From Polyangia bacterium (lineage in GTDB: Bacteria; Myxococcota_A; Polyangia; Nannocystales; Nannocystaceae), in contig JAUHWG010000018.1 in assembly GCA_030424595.1 (NCBI GenBank), positions 1-64,000 on the forward strand: a stretch of 64,000 bases of DNA, read 5' to 3'. Below are positions 55,868 through 64,000 of this stretch, piece by piece (position 1 is the stretch's first letter; every line of letters begins with the position of its first letter). The notes beneath the pieces were generated by a model. It was not told the DNA's origin. It saw nothing but the letters and a program-made list of their open reading frames with translations, and made no database searches. The translations under genes and the position numbers were made by a program.

Positions 55868-56548
55868 TCAGTCCTGAGCGCACTCGGGGGGCAAGATCAG
55901 GGCGGTCGACGACTGCTCGAGCCCGTTGGCCGCCATGAACTCAGTCCAGTAGCGCATCGACCGGAACGAGCCGACGACGTCGTCGCCCTCCAGGACGATC
56001 GACACGCCGTCGCGGTGCTGAGCGCAGCACGGGACGTCCATCTTCACGACGCTCTGCACCGAGACCGGCGCGACCGCGGCTGCGAGATCGCCGACGGCGC
56101 TCGTCCCCTGGATCGTCGTGGTCCCCGTCGCGGGCGCCTGACACACAGGGCACTGGCTGGGCCACGAGGCGCCCTTGGGGATCTGGACCTGAAACACCGG
56201 CTCCGCCGCGAGATGGTCCGGCGCTACGAGCCGCATCTCCGCGGCCCCATGCGACCAGCGCCCACAACGACAGCGGAGGTAGCGCTCGGCCCTCACGCCC
56301 TTGATCCGCGTCTCGTCGCCACAGGCCGGACAGGCGACCACACCGGCTCCGCCACCGTCTCGGTACCCCTTCGCGGCGAGCCCCGCGACGAGGAGGAAGA
56401 AGGCGCCGGCGAAGCCCGGCCAAAACCCCCAGCCCTGGGTGAAGGCGCCGGTGAGCAGCCCGGCCCCGCCGAGCGCGAAGATCACCATCAGCACCAGGCC
56501 GCGCTGAGTGTCGGCATGTCGCTCGCGAACAGGGGTCGGGCGGTCCAT
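55868..56548 (-). CDS. Membrane protein with zinc-ribbon Cys pairs
   Basis: This 226-residue protein has two membrane segments in the first 60 residues (LVLMVIFALGGAGLLTGAF and the stretch around FAGAFFLLVAGLAA). The soluble part contains ACPACGDET with CRCGRW (CxxC/CxC), and QCPVCQAP with CCAQH. These look like two zinc ribbons. Role unknown. Confidence 0.7.
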   Translation of the reverse strand: MDRPTPVRERHADTQRGLVLMVIFALGGAGLLTGAFTQGWGFWPGFAGAFFLLVAGLAAKGYRDGGGAGVVACPACGDETRIKGVRAERYLRCRCGRWSHGAAEMRLVAPDHLAAEPVFQVQIPKGASWPSQCPVCQAPATGTTTIQGTSAVGDLAAAVAPVSVQSVVKMDVPCCAQHRDGVSIVLEGDDVVGSFRSMRYWTEFMAANGLEQSSTALILPPECAQD

Positions 56549-56764
56549 CTTTCAGGCCTTAGCACGAACACCCGGCGCTTGCCTCCTGGGGCGCGGCGCT
56601 GCGAACGGGCGGTACCGTGCGCTCGTTCGCAGCGCCGGGGGGAAGTGAGCTCGCGTCGGGGTCACGACGAGCAGCCAGCGCTGCGCGGCGACAGGGATCT
56701 CAGGCCCTCTGGCGCATGGGCCTCGCAGGCCGTGGTCGCGCGCGCTCTCCAGCTCCGAGGGGTG

Positions 56765-57232
56765 CTAGCCGACGAGCGAAGGCTCATCGCCGACAAACCA
56801 GAGGAGGAGCAGCGTCACGAGGATCGCGATGACCGCGGCGGAGGAGCTGAGGCCGGCGAAGAGGGCGACGTCGCCGATGTCGCCGAAGATGCCGTGCCCT
56901 CCGGGAGGGGAGACGAGGCAGACGCTGACCACCGCGGTCGAGAGGACGCCGACGGCCTCGGCGATGTAGGCGGGCCGCAGCGCCCGTCGTGTCTGCGTTC
57001 GCTGGGAGGCGAGGCGGGCCTCGAGCCGAGCCCGTCGGAGGACGATCGCCGTCGACAGGAGCTTGGGAGGTGGCGCGGGCGAGGCCGCGAGCGCGTTCAT
57101 CCAGCCTTGGATCGACGTCCCGTCGATCTTGCCGGTCTCATCGAGGTCATCGAGGTCATCGAGGTCATCGAGGTCATCGATCTCACGGCGGTCGGCGACT
57201 TGGGGAAGGTGTGGCTCGTTGGAACCGCTCAT
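56765..57232 (-). CDS. Sigma-operon membrane protein, possible anti-sigma
   Basis: This 155-residue protein begins with a variable (DDL)n acidic tract (REIDDLDDLDDLDDLDE) encoded by 9-bp repeats. A charged helix follows (LRRARLEARLASQRTQTRR), then two membrane segments (IAEAVGVLSTAVVSVCLV and the stretch around SAAVIAILVTLLLLWFV). Its ATG overlaps the sigma factor stop (ATGA), the usual arrangement for a sigma/anti-sigma pair. No zinc-binding anti-sigma motif (HxxxCxxC) is present, so the role is by position only. Confidence 0.65.
   Translation of the reverse strand: MSGSNEPHLPQVADRREIDDLDDLDDLDDLDETGKIDGTSIQGWMNALAASPAPPPKLLSTAIVLRRARLEARLASQRTQTRRALRPAYIAEAVGVLSTAVVSVCLVSPPGGHGIFGDIGDVALFAGLSSSAAVIAILVTLLLLWFVGDEPSLVG
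57139..57180. repeat. 9-bp coding repeat (DDL tract)
   Basis: Four to five copies of CATCGAGGT-type units encode the (DDL)n stretch on the minus strand. Copy-number change would lengthen or shorten the acidic N-terminal region in frame. Confidence 0.8.
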
Positions 57233-57801
57233 GGCAGACCTCCTGGGCGTAGCTTTGTTCCGCGGTCAAGGCTGAGGGCTGAGCCCAGCAGGCCGCCGGT
57301 CGTCGGGGCGGGCTGGGCTTGCTCTGCGTGGCCTCGGTCCTGGACGAGGTTGGCGAGCCGCTTGCGCGCTCGGCTGAGGAGGACGCGGATCGACGCGGGC
57401 TTGAGCCCGAGGATCTCGGCGATCTCCTGGTGGGAGTAGCCCTCGACGTGGGCGAGCCAGAGCAGCGCTCGCTCGCGGGGGCGAAGGCGCTGAAAGAGGG
57501 CCTGCATCTCGTGGGCCGCCCGCGGATCGGCGGACCTCGTCGGGCCGAGGAGGCTCGCGAGGTAGCGACGCACCCGGCTGTTGCGGCGAAAGTGATCGTT
57601 CGCCAGGTTGGTCGCGACGCGGAAGAGGTAGGCCCGCTCGGAGCCGTCGGCGAGCTCCTGGTCGGGGACTTGGTAGATCCGACAGAAGGACTCCTGGATC
57701 AGATCGTCGGTGAGCTCGCGCTCGCCGGTGATCCGAAAGACGTAGGCCCAGAGCCGACCGCGGGCGCCGAGGTAGAGCCGCTGGAAGCGGGCCTCATGCA
57801 T
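57229..57801 (-). CDS. ECF-type RNA polymerase sigma factor
   Basis: This 190-residue protein has region 2 (DDLIQESFCRIYQ, AYLFRVATNLANDHFRRNSR) and region 4 (LRPRERALLWLAHVEGYSHQ, EILGLKPASIRVLLSRARK). The C-terminal 30 residues form an extra tail. It is the middle gene of a three-gene operon with the 57850 membrane protein (48 bp upstream) and the 56765 membrane protein (4-bp overlap). It probably responds to an envelope signal. Confidence 0.9.
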   Translation of the reverse strand: MHEARFQRLYLGARGRLWAYVFRITGERELTDDLIQESFCRIYQVPDQELADGSERAYLFRVATNLANDHFRRNSRVRRYLASLLGPTRSADPRAAHEMQALFQRLRPRERALLWLAHVEGYSHQEIAEILGLKPASIRVLLSRARKRLANLVQDRGHAEQAQPAPTTGGLLGSALSLDRGTKLRPGGLP

Positions 57802-57849
57802 CGCCGGGTCCGCCTCCGGGCTGTCCGCGGGGTTGTCCGCGGGGGTGGC

Positions 57850-58311
57850 TCAATCGAGCGCCTCGCGGTAGGGCGAGGAGTCCCGCTGCTGTCCGCGGGG
57901 CTCGTCGATCAGCTCCCAGCGACGGACCAGTCGCGTCGACACCGCGGTGCCGACGAGGAGGGCTGCGCCCAGGCCGGTGAGGATCACCCCTGGGATGAGC
58001 ATCTCCGGCTCGGCGACGATGCTGAGGATACAGAAGGCGACGCCGAGGAAGCCCAGGAGGAGGCCGATCTGCATCGTCCGCAGCAGCTGGCGGGCGATCG
58101 GACCGTTGCGATTATCGATGAGCCGGAAGAAGTCGCGGCCCGCCGGGCTGTTGAGGAACCTGTCCAGCGCCTCGGTCTCGGCGAATCGATCGAGCGTGCG
58201 GATCCCGAGATCATAGCGGCGCTGGAGCGCCAGATCTGCGCGGCGTCGCATCTGCGCGTAGAGGAAGCCGACGAGCGAGAAGAAGGCGAGCGGGACGAGT
58301 ATGTCTTCCAT
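57850..58311 (-). CDS. Membrane protein in sigma-factor operon
   Basis: This 153-residue protein has an N-terminal membrane segment (ILVPLAFFSLVGFLYAQM), a charged cytoplasmic loop of about 60 residues, then two membrane segments (IGLLLGFLGVAFCILSIV and VILTGLGAALLVGTAV). The topology recalls DUF6249-like proteins found beside ECF sigma genes. It could be the sensor or a regulator. Function unknown. Confidence 0.7.
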   Translation of the reverse strand: MEDILVPLAFFSLVGFLYAQMRRRADLALQRRYDLGIRTLDRFAETEALDRFLNSPAGRDFFRLIDNRNGPIARQLLRTMQIGLLLGFLGVAFCILSIVAEPEMLIPGVILTGLGAALLVGTAVSTRLVRRWELIDEPRGQQRDSSPYREALD

Positions 58312-58526
58312 GGGCACGATTCCTGCGGTCCTGAGGACTGGGCATAGCCAAGACGGCTGGGGCTCGAGCTTGGTTAACACGCCGCTGCGAAAAAGATCCT
58401 CAGGGCGCGGGTCGTCTTCTCGCGCGCTCTCTGCGAGCATCGCGGAGGGAGCTCGGGCGGGTCTCTTGTCGGTTCTCTTGTCGGGTCTCCGCCGTGGTCG
58501 TTGGACCGTGGACGGCGAGCCTTTGC

Positions 58527-59666
58527 TCAGGCTGCGGAGCGCCAGAGGGCAGCGTCGAGGCCCCGCCAGAGTTGTTCCGCCGCGGCGGGGAGGGGCAGCC
58601 CTCCGCGGTCGATGAGATCGGCGGCTGGGATCGGCGAGTCGCGGAGGGCGAGGGCGGCAGCGCGCCTCGCGTGTTCTACGCGCGCTCGCTCTTCGGGGGT
58701 GAGGAGCGCCCGAATCCAGGCGTCGATAGCCCAGGCGAGGGCCGCGTGCCGCGTCTCGTCGGCGGCGATCGTCGCCATGCACGCGCGGATCTCTGGGTCC
58801 CGAGCGGCCTCCCCTTGATGGGTGGCGAGCAGGGCTGCCCAGGTCTCGCGGACACAGCCCTCGACCGCGTTTTCGATGGCGAGCGCGATCAAGGGACGGG
58901 CCTTCGCCGCGGCGATCGCAAGAGGGCTCGGCTGGCCGCCAGCGCGGACTGCGAGTTCGGTGACGAGCTCGGCGTGGCGGCGCTCGTCGTCGGCGGCGGC
59001 TGTCGCCGCGGCGACCAGCTCGGGGGGCGCTCCGTGTTCCTGAAGCTCGCCCGCGAGGCGCTCGAAGGCGGGGACGCTGGCGGCCTCGAGGTGCGCTGCC
59101 TTGGCGAGCCAGCGCGCGAGCGGAGACGCTCCGGATCCAGATCCTTCGGAGATGAGGCCGGCGGGGCGGCGACCGCCGACACAGTAGTCTTCGTACTTGC
59201 AGCCGACCTTCGCGCTCTCGCCCTCGATCACTTCGCAACCGAGAAAATCGCCGTAGATCCCGCTCGTCGCGCTGGCACCGGCGGACGCGGATGAGTCCGT
59301 CGTGTCGGCCGTCGTGCTCGTGGACTCCGTCGTGCTCGCGGACTCCGTCGTGCCTGCGGTCTCTGTCGTGCCTGCGGTCTCCGTCGTGCCTGCGGTCCCG
59401 GAGCCGTCGGTGGTGCTGTCGTTGTCGGTCCCGGCTGTGGACGTCGACGAGCTCGCGGCGTCTGGGAGCGGCTGGCCCTTGCACAGGGCCCGGCACTCGT
59501 CGTAGCTGAGGTCCCCGTCCTCCAGCGCGGTCGCCAGATCGGCGGCGTCGACCGCTGTGACCTGCGGGGGGTTTTCAGGGCAGCCGAGAAGGCCCGTACA
59601 CCCTCCAAGGGCGAGATCGGCGAGCAGCGAGGCGAAGAGGAGGGAGAGGCGTTCGCTGCGGACCAT
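58527..59666 (-). CDS. Lipoprotein with ferritin-like domain
   Basis: This 379-residue protein has lipobox ALGGCT near residue 23, then a linker with TAGTTETAG-type Thr/Ser repeats. The C-terminal 210 residues form a ferritin-like four-helix bundle with two ExxH motifs (ADDERRHAEL and AADETRHAAL) and a lone Glu in HLEAASVPAFERL. This set can bind a di-metal centre. Several secreted lipoproteins of this type occur in myxobacteria with unknown activity. ATG 59666 is preferred to the start 69 bp further upstream. Confidence 0.8.
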   Translation of the reverse strand: MVRSERLSLLFASLLADLALGGCTGLLGCPENPPQVTAVDAADLATALEDGDLSYDECRALCKGQPLPDAASSSTSTAGTDNDSTTDGSGTAGTTETAGTTETAGTTESASTTESTSTTADTTDSSASAGASATSGIYGDFLGCEVIEGESAKVGCKYEDYCVGGRRPAGLISEGSGSGASPLARWLAKAAHLEAASVPAFERLAGELQEHGAPPELVAAATAAADDERRHAELVTELAVRAGGQPSPLAIAAAKARPLIALAIENAVEGCVRETWAALLATHQGEAARDPEIRACMATIAADETRHAALAWAIDAWIRALLTPEERARVEHARRAAALALRDSPIPAADLIDRGGLPLPAAAEQLWRGLDAALWRSAA

Positions 59667-60003
59667 CGTCGCCGATGATAACAGCGCCGTGTGGACGGAG
59701 CGGCCGGGCTCGAGGGCTGACGGGGCGACGGTCATCGCCGCGACCGGGGTCCGTCCTAGGCGGGCCGAGGCGGTGGCGCGCGGTGGGCTTGTCAGTCGCC
59801 GGGCGCGGCCGGGAGGCGACGCCCCTGGACGGCGTTCGGCCCCGAGAGCGCCTCGTCGGGCGGGGCGGCGGGACCCTGGGGGGGCTGCGGGCGAGGGCCT
59901 CCTCCGGGCGCGAGCGCACGGCTGTGAGTTTCGCCTGGCGAGGGTGGAGAAGTCACGGGCGGGCGCGCTTGCGGGGGGGGGTCTCCGTAATTATCCTCCG
60001 CCG
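59667..60003. other. Divergent intergenic region
   Basis: A 337-bp gap between the ferritin-like lipoprotein and the glutaredoxin-like gene. Open frames in it are Arg/Pro/Gly-rich and antisense to nothing recognisable. Promoters for both genes should be here. Confidence 0.4.
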
Positions 60004-60378
60004 ATGTCTATCCGCCCGCTCCTCGATCATGACGCCCGCAGCCCCGCCATCGCGGAGAAGATCAGCAAATTTCACCGCGACGTCATCGACGAGGTGCAGG
60101 CCACGGTCGACAGATCCGCGGTCGTCGTCGTCGGGATGGCGCAAAATCCCTTCGTCAAGCGGGCTCGCAAGGCGCTCACGGACGCGGGGATCGAGTTTGA
60201 GTACCTCGAGTACGGCTCGTACCTCGGCGGCTGGAAGCCTCGCCTCGCGCTGAAGATGTGGAGCGGGTGGCCGACCTTCCCCCAGGTCTTCGTCCGGGGG
60301 GCGCTGATCGGCGGCGCGGAGGAGACCGCAGCAGCCCTCGCCGACGGTTCGTTGCGCGAGCGCCTCACGGCGAGCTGA
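60004..60378 (+). CDS. Glutaredoxin-like protein lacking active-site cysteine
   Basis: This 124-residue protein follows monothiol glutaredoxins: VVVVGMAQNPFVKRARKAL, LEYGSYLGGWKPRLALK, WSGWPTFPQVFVRGALIGG (the WPTxPQvfv...GG glutathione motif). The CxFS active site is replaced by AQNP, so no redox Cys remains, and no Cys occurs elsewhere. It may bind glutathione or an iron-sulfur cluster indirectly, or be a regulatory pseudoenzyme. Confidence 0.85.
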   Translation: MSIRPLLDHDARSPAIAEKISKFHRDVIDEVQATVDRSAVVVVGMAQNPFVKRARKALTDAGIEFEYLEYGSYLGGWKPRLALKMWSGWPTFPQVFVRGALIGGAEETAAALADGSLRERLTAS

Positions 60379-60519
60379 GCTGAGCTGAGCTGAGCTGTCG
60401 AGCTCGGCCGGCTCGCCTGGCCTCCGGGCGCGAGCTGCTGTCACACTCGGCCCCACGCCCGAGACCCTCGCCGAAGAGCCCGCGCTGGGGGTCGTCCGCG
60501 GTCGTCTAGGTTCGCGGGC

Positions 60520-60555
60520 CTCGGCTTGGCTCCGCTCGAGCGGAGCCAAGCCGAG
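60520..60555. terminator. Perfect 36-bp palindrome between convergent genes
   Basis: Bases 60520-60537 and 60538-60555 are exact reverse complements (arm CTCGGCTTGGCTCCGCTC). It begins 142 bp after the glutaredoxin-like gene and ends one base before the minus-strand DUF2330 stop. A two-way transcription terminator is the natural reading; a protein-binding palindrome is possible. No U-tract is present. Confidence 0.6.
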
Positions 60556-60556
60556 C

Positions 60557-61732
60557 TCAGGTGAAGCTCCGCCGGCGCCTCGGGAGGGCCAGGAGGAGCG
60601 GCATCATGACCACCATCATCCCCGAGAGCGGCGCGGAGGAGGCCGCAGCCTCCAGCTCACCGCTGTAGTCCTCGGTCTCCTCGAGATAGTGGAGGTTGTC
60701 GATGTCGGGGGCGACGGTCGACGGCACCCAGTAGGGGTCGTAGGTCATCTCGATCGGCGACATGAACGTGTGGTAGCGGTTGACGTAGTCGTCACGGTCG
60801 AGCACCTCGTCGATCGGCGTGTCCTGGATGTCGACGAGCTCCCCCAAGATCGAGGCGAACTCGGTGTTCCAGCGCTGGGCCCCGTCGCCGATCGATCTTG
60901 CGAGGACGTCGGTGTAGTCGGTCTCATCCTCCGAGACCCAGCGGACGCTGTCGTAGTCGAACTCGATGTCGTCGCCGTTGGCCGGGACATGGCGCCCCGC
61001 GCCGGCGACGTAGGTGATGATCTCCATGTCCGCAGCGGCCGCGATCGAGGTCAGGATGAGCGGCAGCGAGGGGACCCTCCCCGGCACCGTAAAGGAGAAG
61101 GCGTCGATCGGCCCGGCGGGGACGTCTGCGGTCAGCTTGAGGCCGATGAAGGACATCTCGAGGTTGATGTAGTGCTCCATCGCCGGGATCGCGGCCTGTG
61201 AGATCTGGTAACCGTTGGCGATCAGCCAGTTGCTCAGGTTCTCAGCCTTTTCGGCGGTGATGATCTCCACCGCGTAGGGGCCTACGACGGCCTCGCCGAC
61301 GACCTCGACGCCGCTGGTGTCGGGGGGCGGCGGCGGGACGAAGTCCGATCGTGAGCGACGGAGACCGCAGCCGCCCTCGTCGTCGATCCCCGCGGCTTGG
61401 CCGTAGCTCGGCCGCTCGAAGCGGGGCGCGGTCTTCTCCTCGAGGGCGTCGAAGAGGCCAGGCGGGGCGGTCCCGAGATCGTCGGTGCTGATCCCGGGGG
61501 CGACCGGCAGGATCCAGCCGAAGTCCGAGGGCGGCCCCTCGTACTGGACCTCGACGATCACCGTCGTCGTGTCGTCGTCGTTGATCCGAAAGAGCACCCG
61601 CTCCGCGGTCTGGACCACGGGGTTGACGTTGTCGCAGAAAAAACCGCCGCAGGCCTCGGCGGTCGTGGGAGTCGTCCAGGCGAGCCCGAGGGCGAGGGCG
61701 GAAGCTCCGAGGTGGACCAAAGTGTTGCGCAT
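60557..61732 (-). CDS. DUF2330 surface-type protein
   Basis: This 391-residue protein has a signal peptide followed by EACGGFFCDN, the N-terminal hallmark of DUF2330. QTAERVLFRINDDD and VQYEGPPSDFGWILPVAPG are the core motifs. The C-terminus, SSAPLSGMMVVMMPLLLALP then RRRRSFT, resembles a MYXO-CTERM-like sorting signal (hydrophobic helix plus Arg cluster). Family role unknown; probably exported to the envelope. ATG 61732 gives the standard signal peptide. Confidence 0.88.
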   Translation of the reverse strand: MRNTLVHLGASALALGLAWTTPTTAEACGGFFCDNVNPVVQTAERVLFRINDDDTTTVIVEVQYEGPPSDFGWILPVAPGISTDDLGTAPPGLFDALEEKTAPRFERPSYGQAAGIDDEGGCGLRRSRSDFVPPPPPDTSGVEVVGEAVVGPYAVEIITAEKAENLSNWLIANGYQISQAAIPAMEHYINLEMSFIGLKLTADVPAGPIDAFSFTVPGRVPSLPLILTSIAAAADMEIITYVAGAGRHVPANGDDIEFDYDSVRWVSEDETDYTDVLARSIGDGAQRWNTEFASILGELVDIQDTPIDEVLDRDDYVNRYHTFMSPIEMTYDPYWVPSTVAPDIDNLHYLEETEDYSGELEAAASSAPLSGMMVVMMPLLLALPRRRRSFT

Positions 61733-61830
61733 AAGCTGCTCCGAATCCGCCCACGGTAGCATTGACGGCCTTTTTCGGGGGATGTGGCGGAGATGTGGGG
61801 CGAACGTCGGTTATTGTCCTGGGGCGCACC

Positions 61831-62817
61831 ATGAACGACCTCGCCAGAGAACTAGAGACCGCCCTGCGGGCTGTGCGGAGCGCCTCGGTCGCGACCCGTG
61901 CGGTGCAGGCTTCGCTCCAGGGCTCCGCGCTCGAGAAGTCGGACCGCTCGCCGGTGACCGTCGCTGACTATGCGGCCCAGGCCCTCATCTGCCGCGCCCT
62001 CGGTGCTGCCTTCGCCGCCGATCCGATCATCGCCGAGGAGGACATGGACACCCTCCGCGCGCCGGAGGCTGAGGCGCTCCGCGCTCAGCTCCTGACGCTG
62101 CTGCAGCCCTTCGGCTTGGCGACGATCGACGCCGTGCTCGAGGCCGTCGGTCGTGGTGCGGCGAACACGGCCGGGGAGCGCGCGTGGACCCTCGATCCGA
62201 TCGACGGGACCAAGGGCTTTCTCCGCGGCGATCACTACGCGATCGCCCTCGCCCTTCTGATCGACGGGCGGCCGGAGATCGGCGTCCTCGGCTGCCCGGG
62301 CCTCGACTGTGACGGTCGCCGGGGGACGCTGCTCTGGGCGCGGCGGGGGCAGGGTGCGTTCCATGCCCCGCTCGATCTCGACGGCGACGGGGACCCGCGG
62401 GCGCAGGCGCGGCCGGTCCAGGTCAGCGCTCAGCTCGAGCCCGCCGCCCTCCGGCTCTGCGAGTCCTTTGAGTCAGGCCACAGCGCCCACGGACAGTCGG
62501 CGCAGATGCAGGCGCAGTGGGGCATGACGGCGGCGCCGGTGCGGATGGACTCGCAGGCGAAGTACGGGGTGCTCGCCCGCGGCGAGGCGGAGGTGTACGC
62601 CCGGCTGCCGACCCGCGCCGACTACCGCGAGAAGATCTGGGATCACGCCGCCGGCGTGCTCCTCGTCGAGGAGGCGGGCGGTCGTGTCAGCGATCTCGAC
62701 GGGCGCCCCCTCGACTTCTCCGCCGGTCGGACCCTCCGCCACAACCGCGGCGTCCTCGCGAGCCACGGGCCGCACCACGAGCAGCTCCTCGCGGCGCTGG
62801 GGCGCGTGATCTCCTGA
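61831..62817 (+). CDS. Inositol-monophosphatase/HAL2-family phosphatase
   Basis: This 328-residue protein has the metal-site motifs of the family: SPVTVADYAAQ, IIAEEDMD (Glu), WTLDPIDGTKGFLRG (DPIDGT) and KIWDHAAGVLLVEEAG. The sequence and length agree with 3'(2'),5'-bisphosphate nucleotidases of the HAL2/CysQ type. It likely degrades PAP or related phosphates. It is divergent from the DUF2330 gene, 98 bp apart, and precedes the transporter gene by 79 bp. Confidence 0.9.
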   Translation: MNDLARELETALRAVRSASVATRAVQASLQGSALEKSDRSPVTVADYAAQALICRALGAAFAADPIIAEEDMDTLRAPEAEALRAQLLTLLQPFGLATIDAVLEAVGRGAANTAGERAWTLDPIDGTKGFLRGDHYAIALALLIDGRPEIGVLGCPGLDCDGRRGTLLWARRGQGAFHAPLDLDGDGDPRAQARPVQVSAQLEPAALRLCESFESGHSAHGQSAQMQAQWGMTAAPVRMDSQAKYGVLARGEAEVYARLPTRADYREKIWDHAAGVLLVEEAGGRVSDLDGRPLDFSAGRTLRHNRGVLASHGPHHEQLLAALGRVIS

Positions 62818-62896
62818 GCGCTGCCTAGACCTCGGAACCTCGGAACCTCCGCCTGCATCCCCGGACCCCTACGCGACGAGCGGACGAGCGACGAGC

Positions 62897-64000
62897 ATGA
62901 CGCTGGCGATAGGCCTCACCCTCGCGGTCCTGATCTGTGTGGTCGCAGGGCTCACGCTGACCGCCTTGAGCCCCGACCTGATCCTCGTCGGCGGGCTCCT
63001 GGTGCTGATGGTCAGCGGCGTGGTCGGCCCCGAGGACGCGCTCAGCGGCTTCTCGAACGAGGGGGTGGCGACGATCGGCGCCCTCTTCATCGTCGCCGAC
63101 GGCATGCGCAGGACCGGCGGGATCGGCCGGGCCGGGGCCTGGCTGCTCGGCGCGCCAAAGACCATCGCGCGGGCGCAGCTGCGGCTGATGGCCCCGGTGG
63201 CGGGCCTGAGCGCGCTCCTGAACAACACCCCGGTGGTGGCGATGATGATGCCGGTGGTCAACGACTGGGCCCGCAGGCGCGGCCTCTCGGTCTCGCAGCT
63301 CTTGATCCCGCTGAGCTACGCCTCGATCTTCGGCGGTCTCCTGACCCTCATCGGCACTAGCACCACCCTGGTGGTCAACGGGCTCCTCCTGGACACCGCC
63401 GGGCAGCGCGGCTTCTCGATGTTCGAGCTGGCCCAGGTCGGCCTGCCGGTGACGCTCGTCGGCGTGGTCTACATCCTCGTCGCGACCCGCTGGCTGCTGC
63501 CGGAGCGCAAGCCGGCGCGGCAACAGCTCGACAATCCCCGGGAGTACATGGTGGAGATGGTCGTCGAGCCCGGCAGTCCCGTCGTCGGCCGCTCGATCGA
63601 GGCGGCGGGCCTGCGTCACCTGCCCGGGATGTTCCTCAGCGAGCTCCTCCGCGGGACTGAGCTCTCGGTCGCGGTCGCGCCGACGACGATCATCCAGGCG
63701 GGCGACCGTCTGACCTTCGTCGGCATCGTCGAGTCGGTAATCGATCTGCAGAAGATCCCGGGGCTGGTCTTGGCGACCGAGTCGCGGCGGGAGCCTGCGG
63801 GCCTGCGATCGAGGCGCAGCCTCCTAGAGGCGGTGATCGGCCGCGACTCGCGGCTCGTCGGGGTCACCGTCCGCGAGGCCCGCTTTCGCAGCCACTACAA
63901 CGCGGTGATCGTCGCCATCGCCCGCCAGGGCGCCCGGATCGACCGCAAGATCGGCGAGATTCGCCTCGAGGCCGGGGACACGCTCCTCCTCGAGGCGGCG
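62897..64000 (+). CDS. SLC13/DASS-type transporter with RCK_C domains, truncated by window end
   Basis: 368 codons are present, and the protein continues past 64000. Membrane helices begin at residue 2 and include GGLLVLMVSGVV, LNNTPVVAMMMPVV and GGLLTLIGTSTTLVV, the NTP and SNT-like sodium/substrate loops of the SLC13 (CitM) family. Two RCK_C-like regulatory domains follow (VEPGSPVVGRSIEAAGL; VIGRDSRLVGVTVREARF). Such proteins import dicarboxylates, sulfate or other anions. ATG 62897 was chosen. Confidence 0.88.
   Translation, partial: MTLAIGLTLAVLICVVAGLTLTALSPDLILVGGLLVLMVSGVVGPEDALSGFSNEGVATIGALFIVADGMRRTGGIGRAGAWLLGAPKTIARAQLRLMAPVAGLSALLNNTPVVAMMMPVVNDWARRRGLSVSQLLIPLSYASIFGGLLTLIGTSTTLVVNGLLLDTAGQRGFSMFELAQVGLPVTLVGVVYILVATRWLLPERKPARQQLDNPREYMVEMVVEPGSPVVGRSIEAAGLRHLPGMFLSELLRGTELSVAVAPTTIIQAGDRLTFVGIVESVIDLQKIPGLVLATESRREPAGLRSRRSLLEAVIGRDSRLVGVTVREARFRSHYNAVIVAIARQGARIDRKIGEIRLEAGDTLLLEAA

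Overview
The window is high-GC bacterial chromosome that reads like a myxobacterium, most likely of the Nannocystis/Plesiocystis/Enhygromyxa group. This placement is an inference. It rests on large multidomain Ser/Thr kinases, an ECF sigma factor next to a giant kinase, a kinase-ATPase-histidine kinase hybrid, at least seven secreted lipoproteins with Thr/Ser/Gly-rich linkers after the lipobox Cys, a DUF2330 protein, and a Rieske oxygenase fused to a sterol-carrier domain. No rRNA, tRNA, transposase, phage or CRISPR array was seen. All genes appear chromosomal.

Layout. 266-5700 (minus) is a tightly coupled five-gene operon: amino-acid dehydrogenase, class IV aminotransferase, haem-oxygenase-like diiron oxidase (HDO), O-methyltransferase and a threonine-synthase-like PLP enzyme. 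All four junctions overlap (ATGA or TGATG). I read it as a compact, possibly undescribed pathway that modifies an amino acid, and it is the most interesting locus here. 5932-12526 holds a VOC protein, a 1731-residue kinase/ATPase/histidine kinase and a gamma-glutamylcyclotransferase-like protein. 12606-21231 holds a copper-monooxygenase-like lipoprotein followed by the relic of an amino-acid permease, a radical SAM protein, a beta-helix lipoprotein, a rhodanese lipoprotein, a dienoyl-CoA-reductase-like SDR and an EEP-family membrane protein.

21382-37159 is an accessory-looking stretch of small, mostly uncharacterised proteins: a DM13 lipoprotein, a CPCC protein, a NADAR-like protein, a holin-like membrane protein, a TspO relative, a HEAT/zinc-ribbon protein, a secreted HNH nuclease with an excalibur domain, a class D beta-lactamase and several Cys-rich or Thr-rich lipoproteins. 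37160-46450 holds the Rieske-SCP2 fusion, glutaminyl-tRNA synthetase, an Smr-like protein, a propeller lipoprotein with an intradiol dioxygenase, a nucleoside hydrolase and an ECF sigma factor.

46487-51094 is a transmembrane Ser/Thr kinase with a giant sensor region. 51312-55542 is a lipid/ketone-oxidation module (SDR, Baeyer-Villiger-type monooxygenase, PF10118 protein) divergent from an AraC regulator. 55868-58311 holds a zinc-ribbon membrane protein and an ECF sigma/membrane-partner operon. 58527-64000 holds a ferritin-like lipoprotein, a cysteine-less glutaredoxin homologue, a DUF2330 protein, a HAL2/IMPase phosphatase and a truncated SLC13-type transporter.

Two gene relics, a pair of homologous 105-bp elements with identical spacing, many short tandem repeats and a perfect 36-bp palindrome are explained by no gene call. 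All function names come from recognising motifs by eye. No database search was run.
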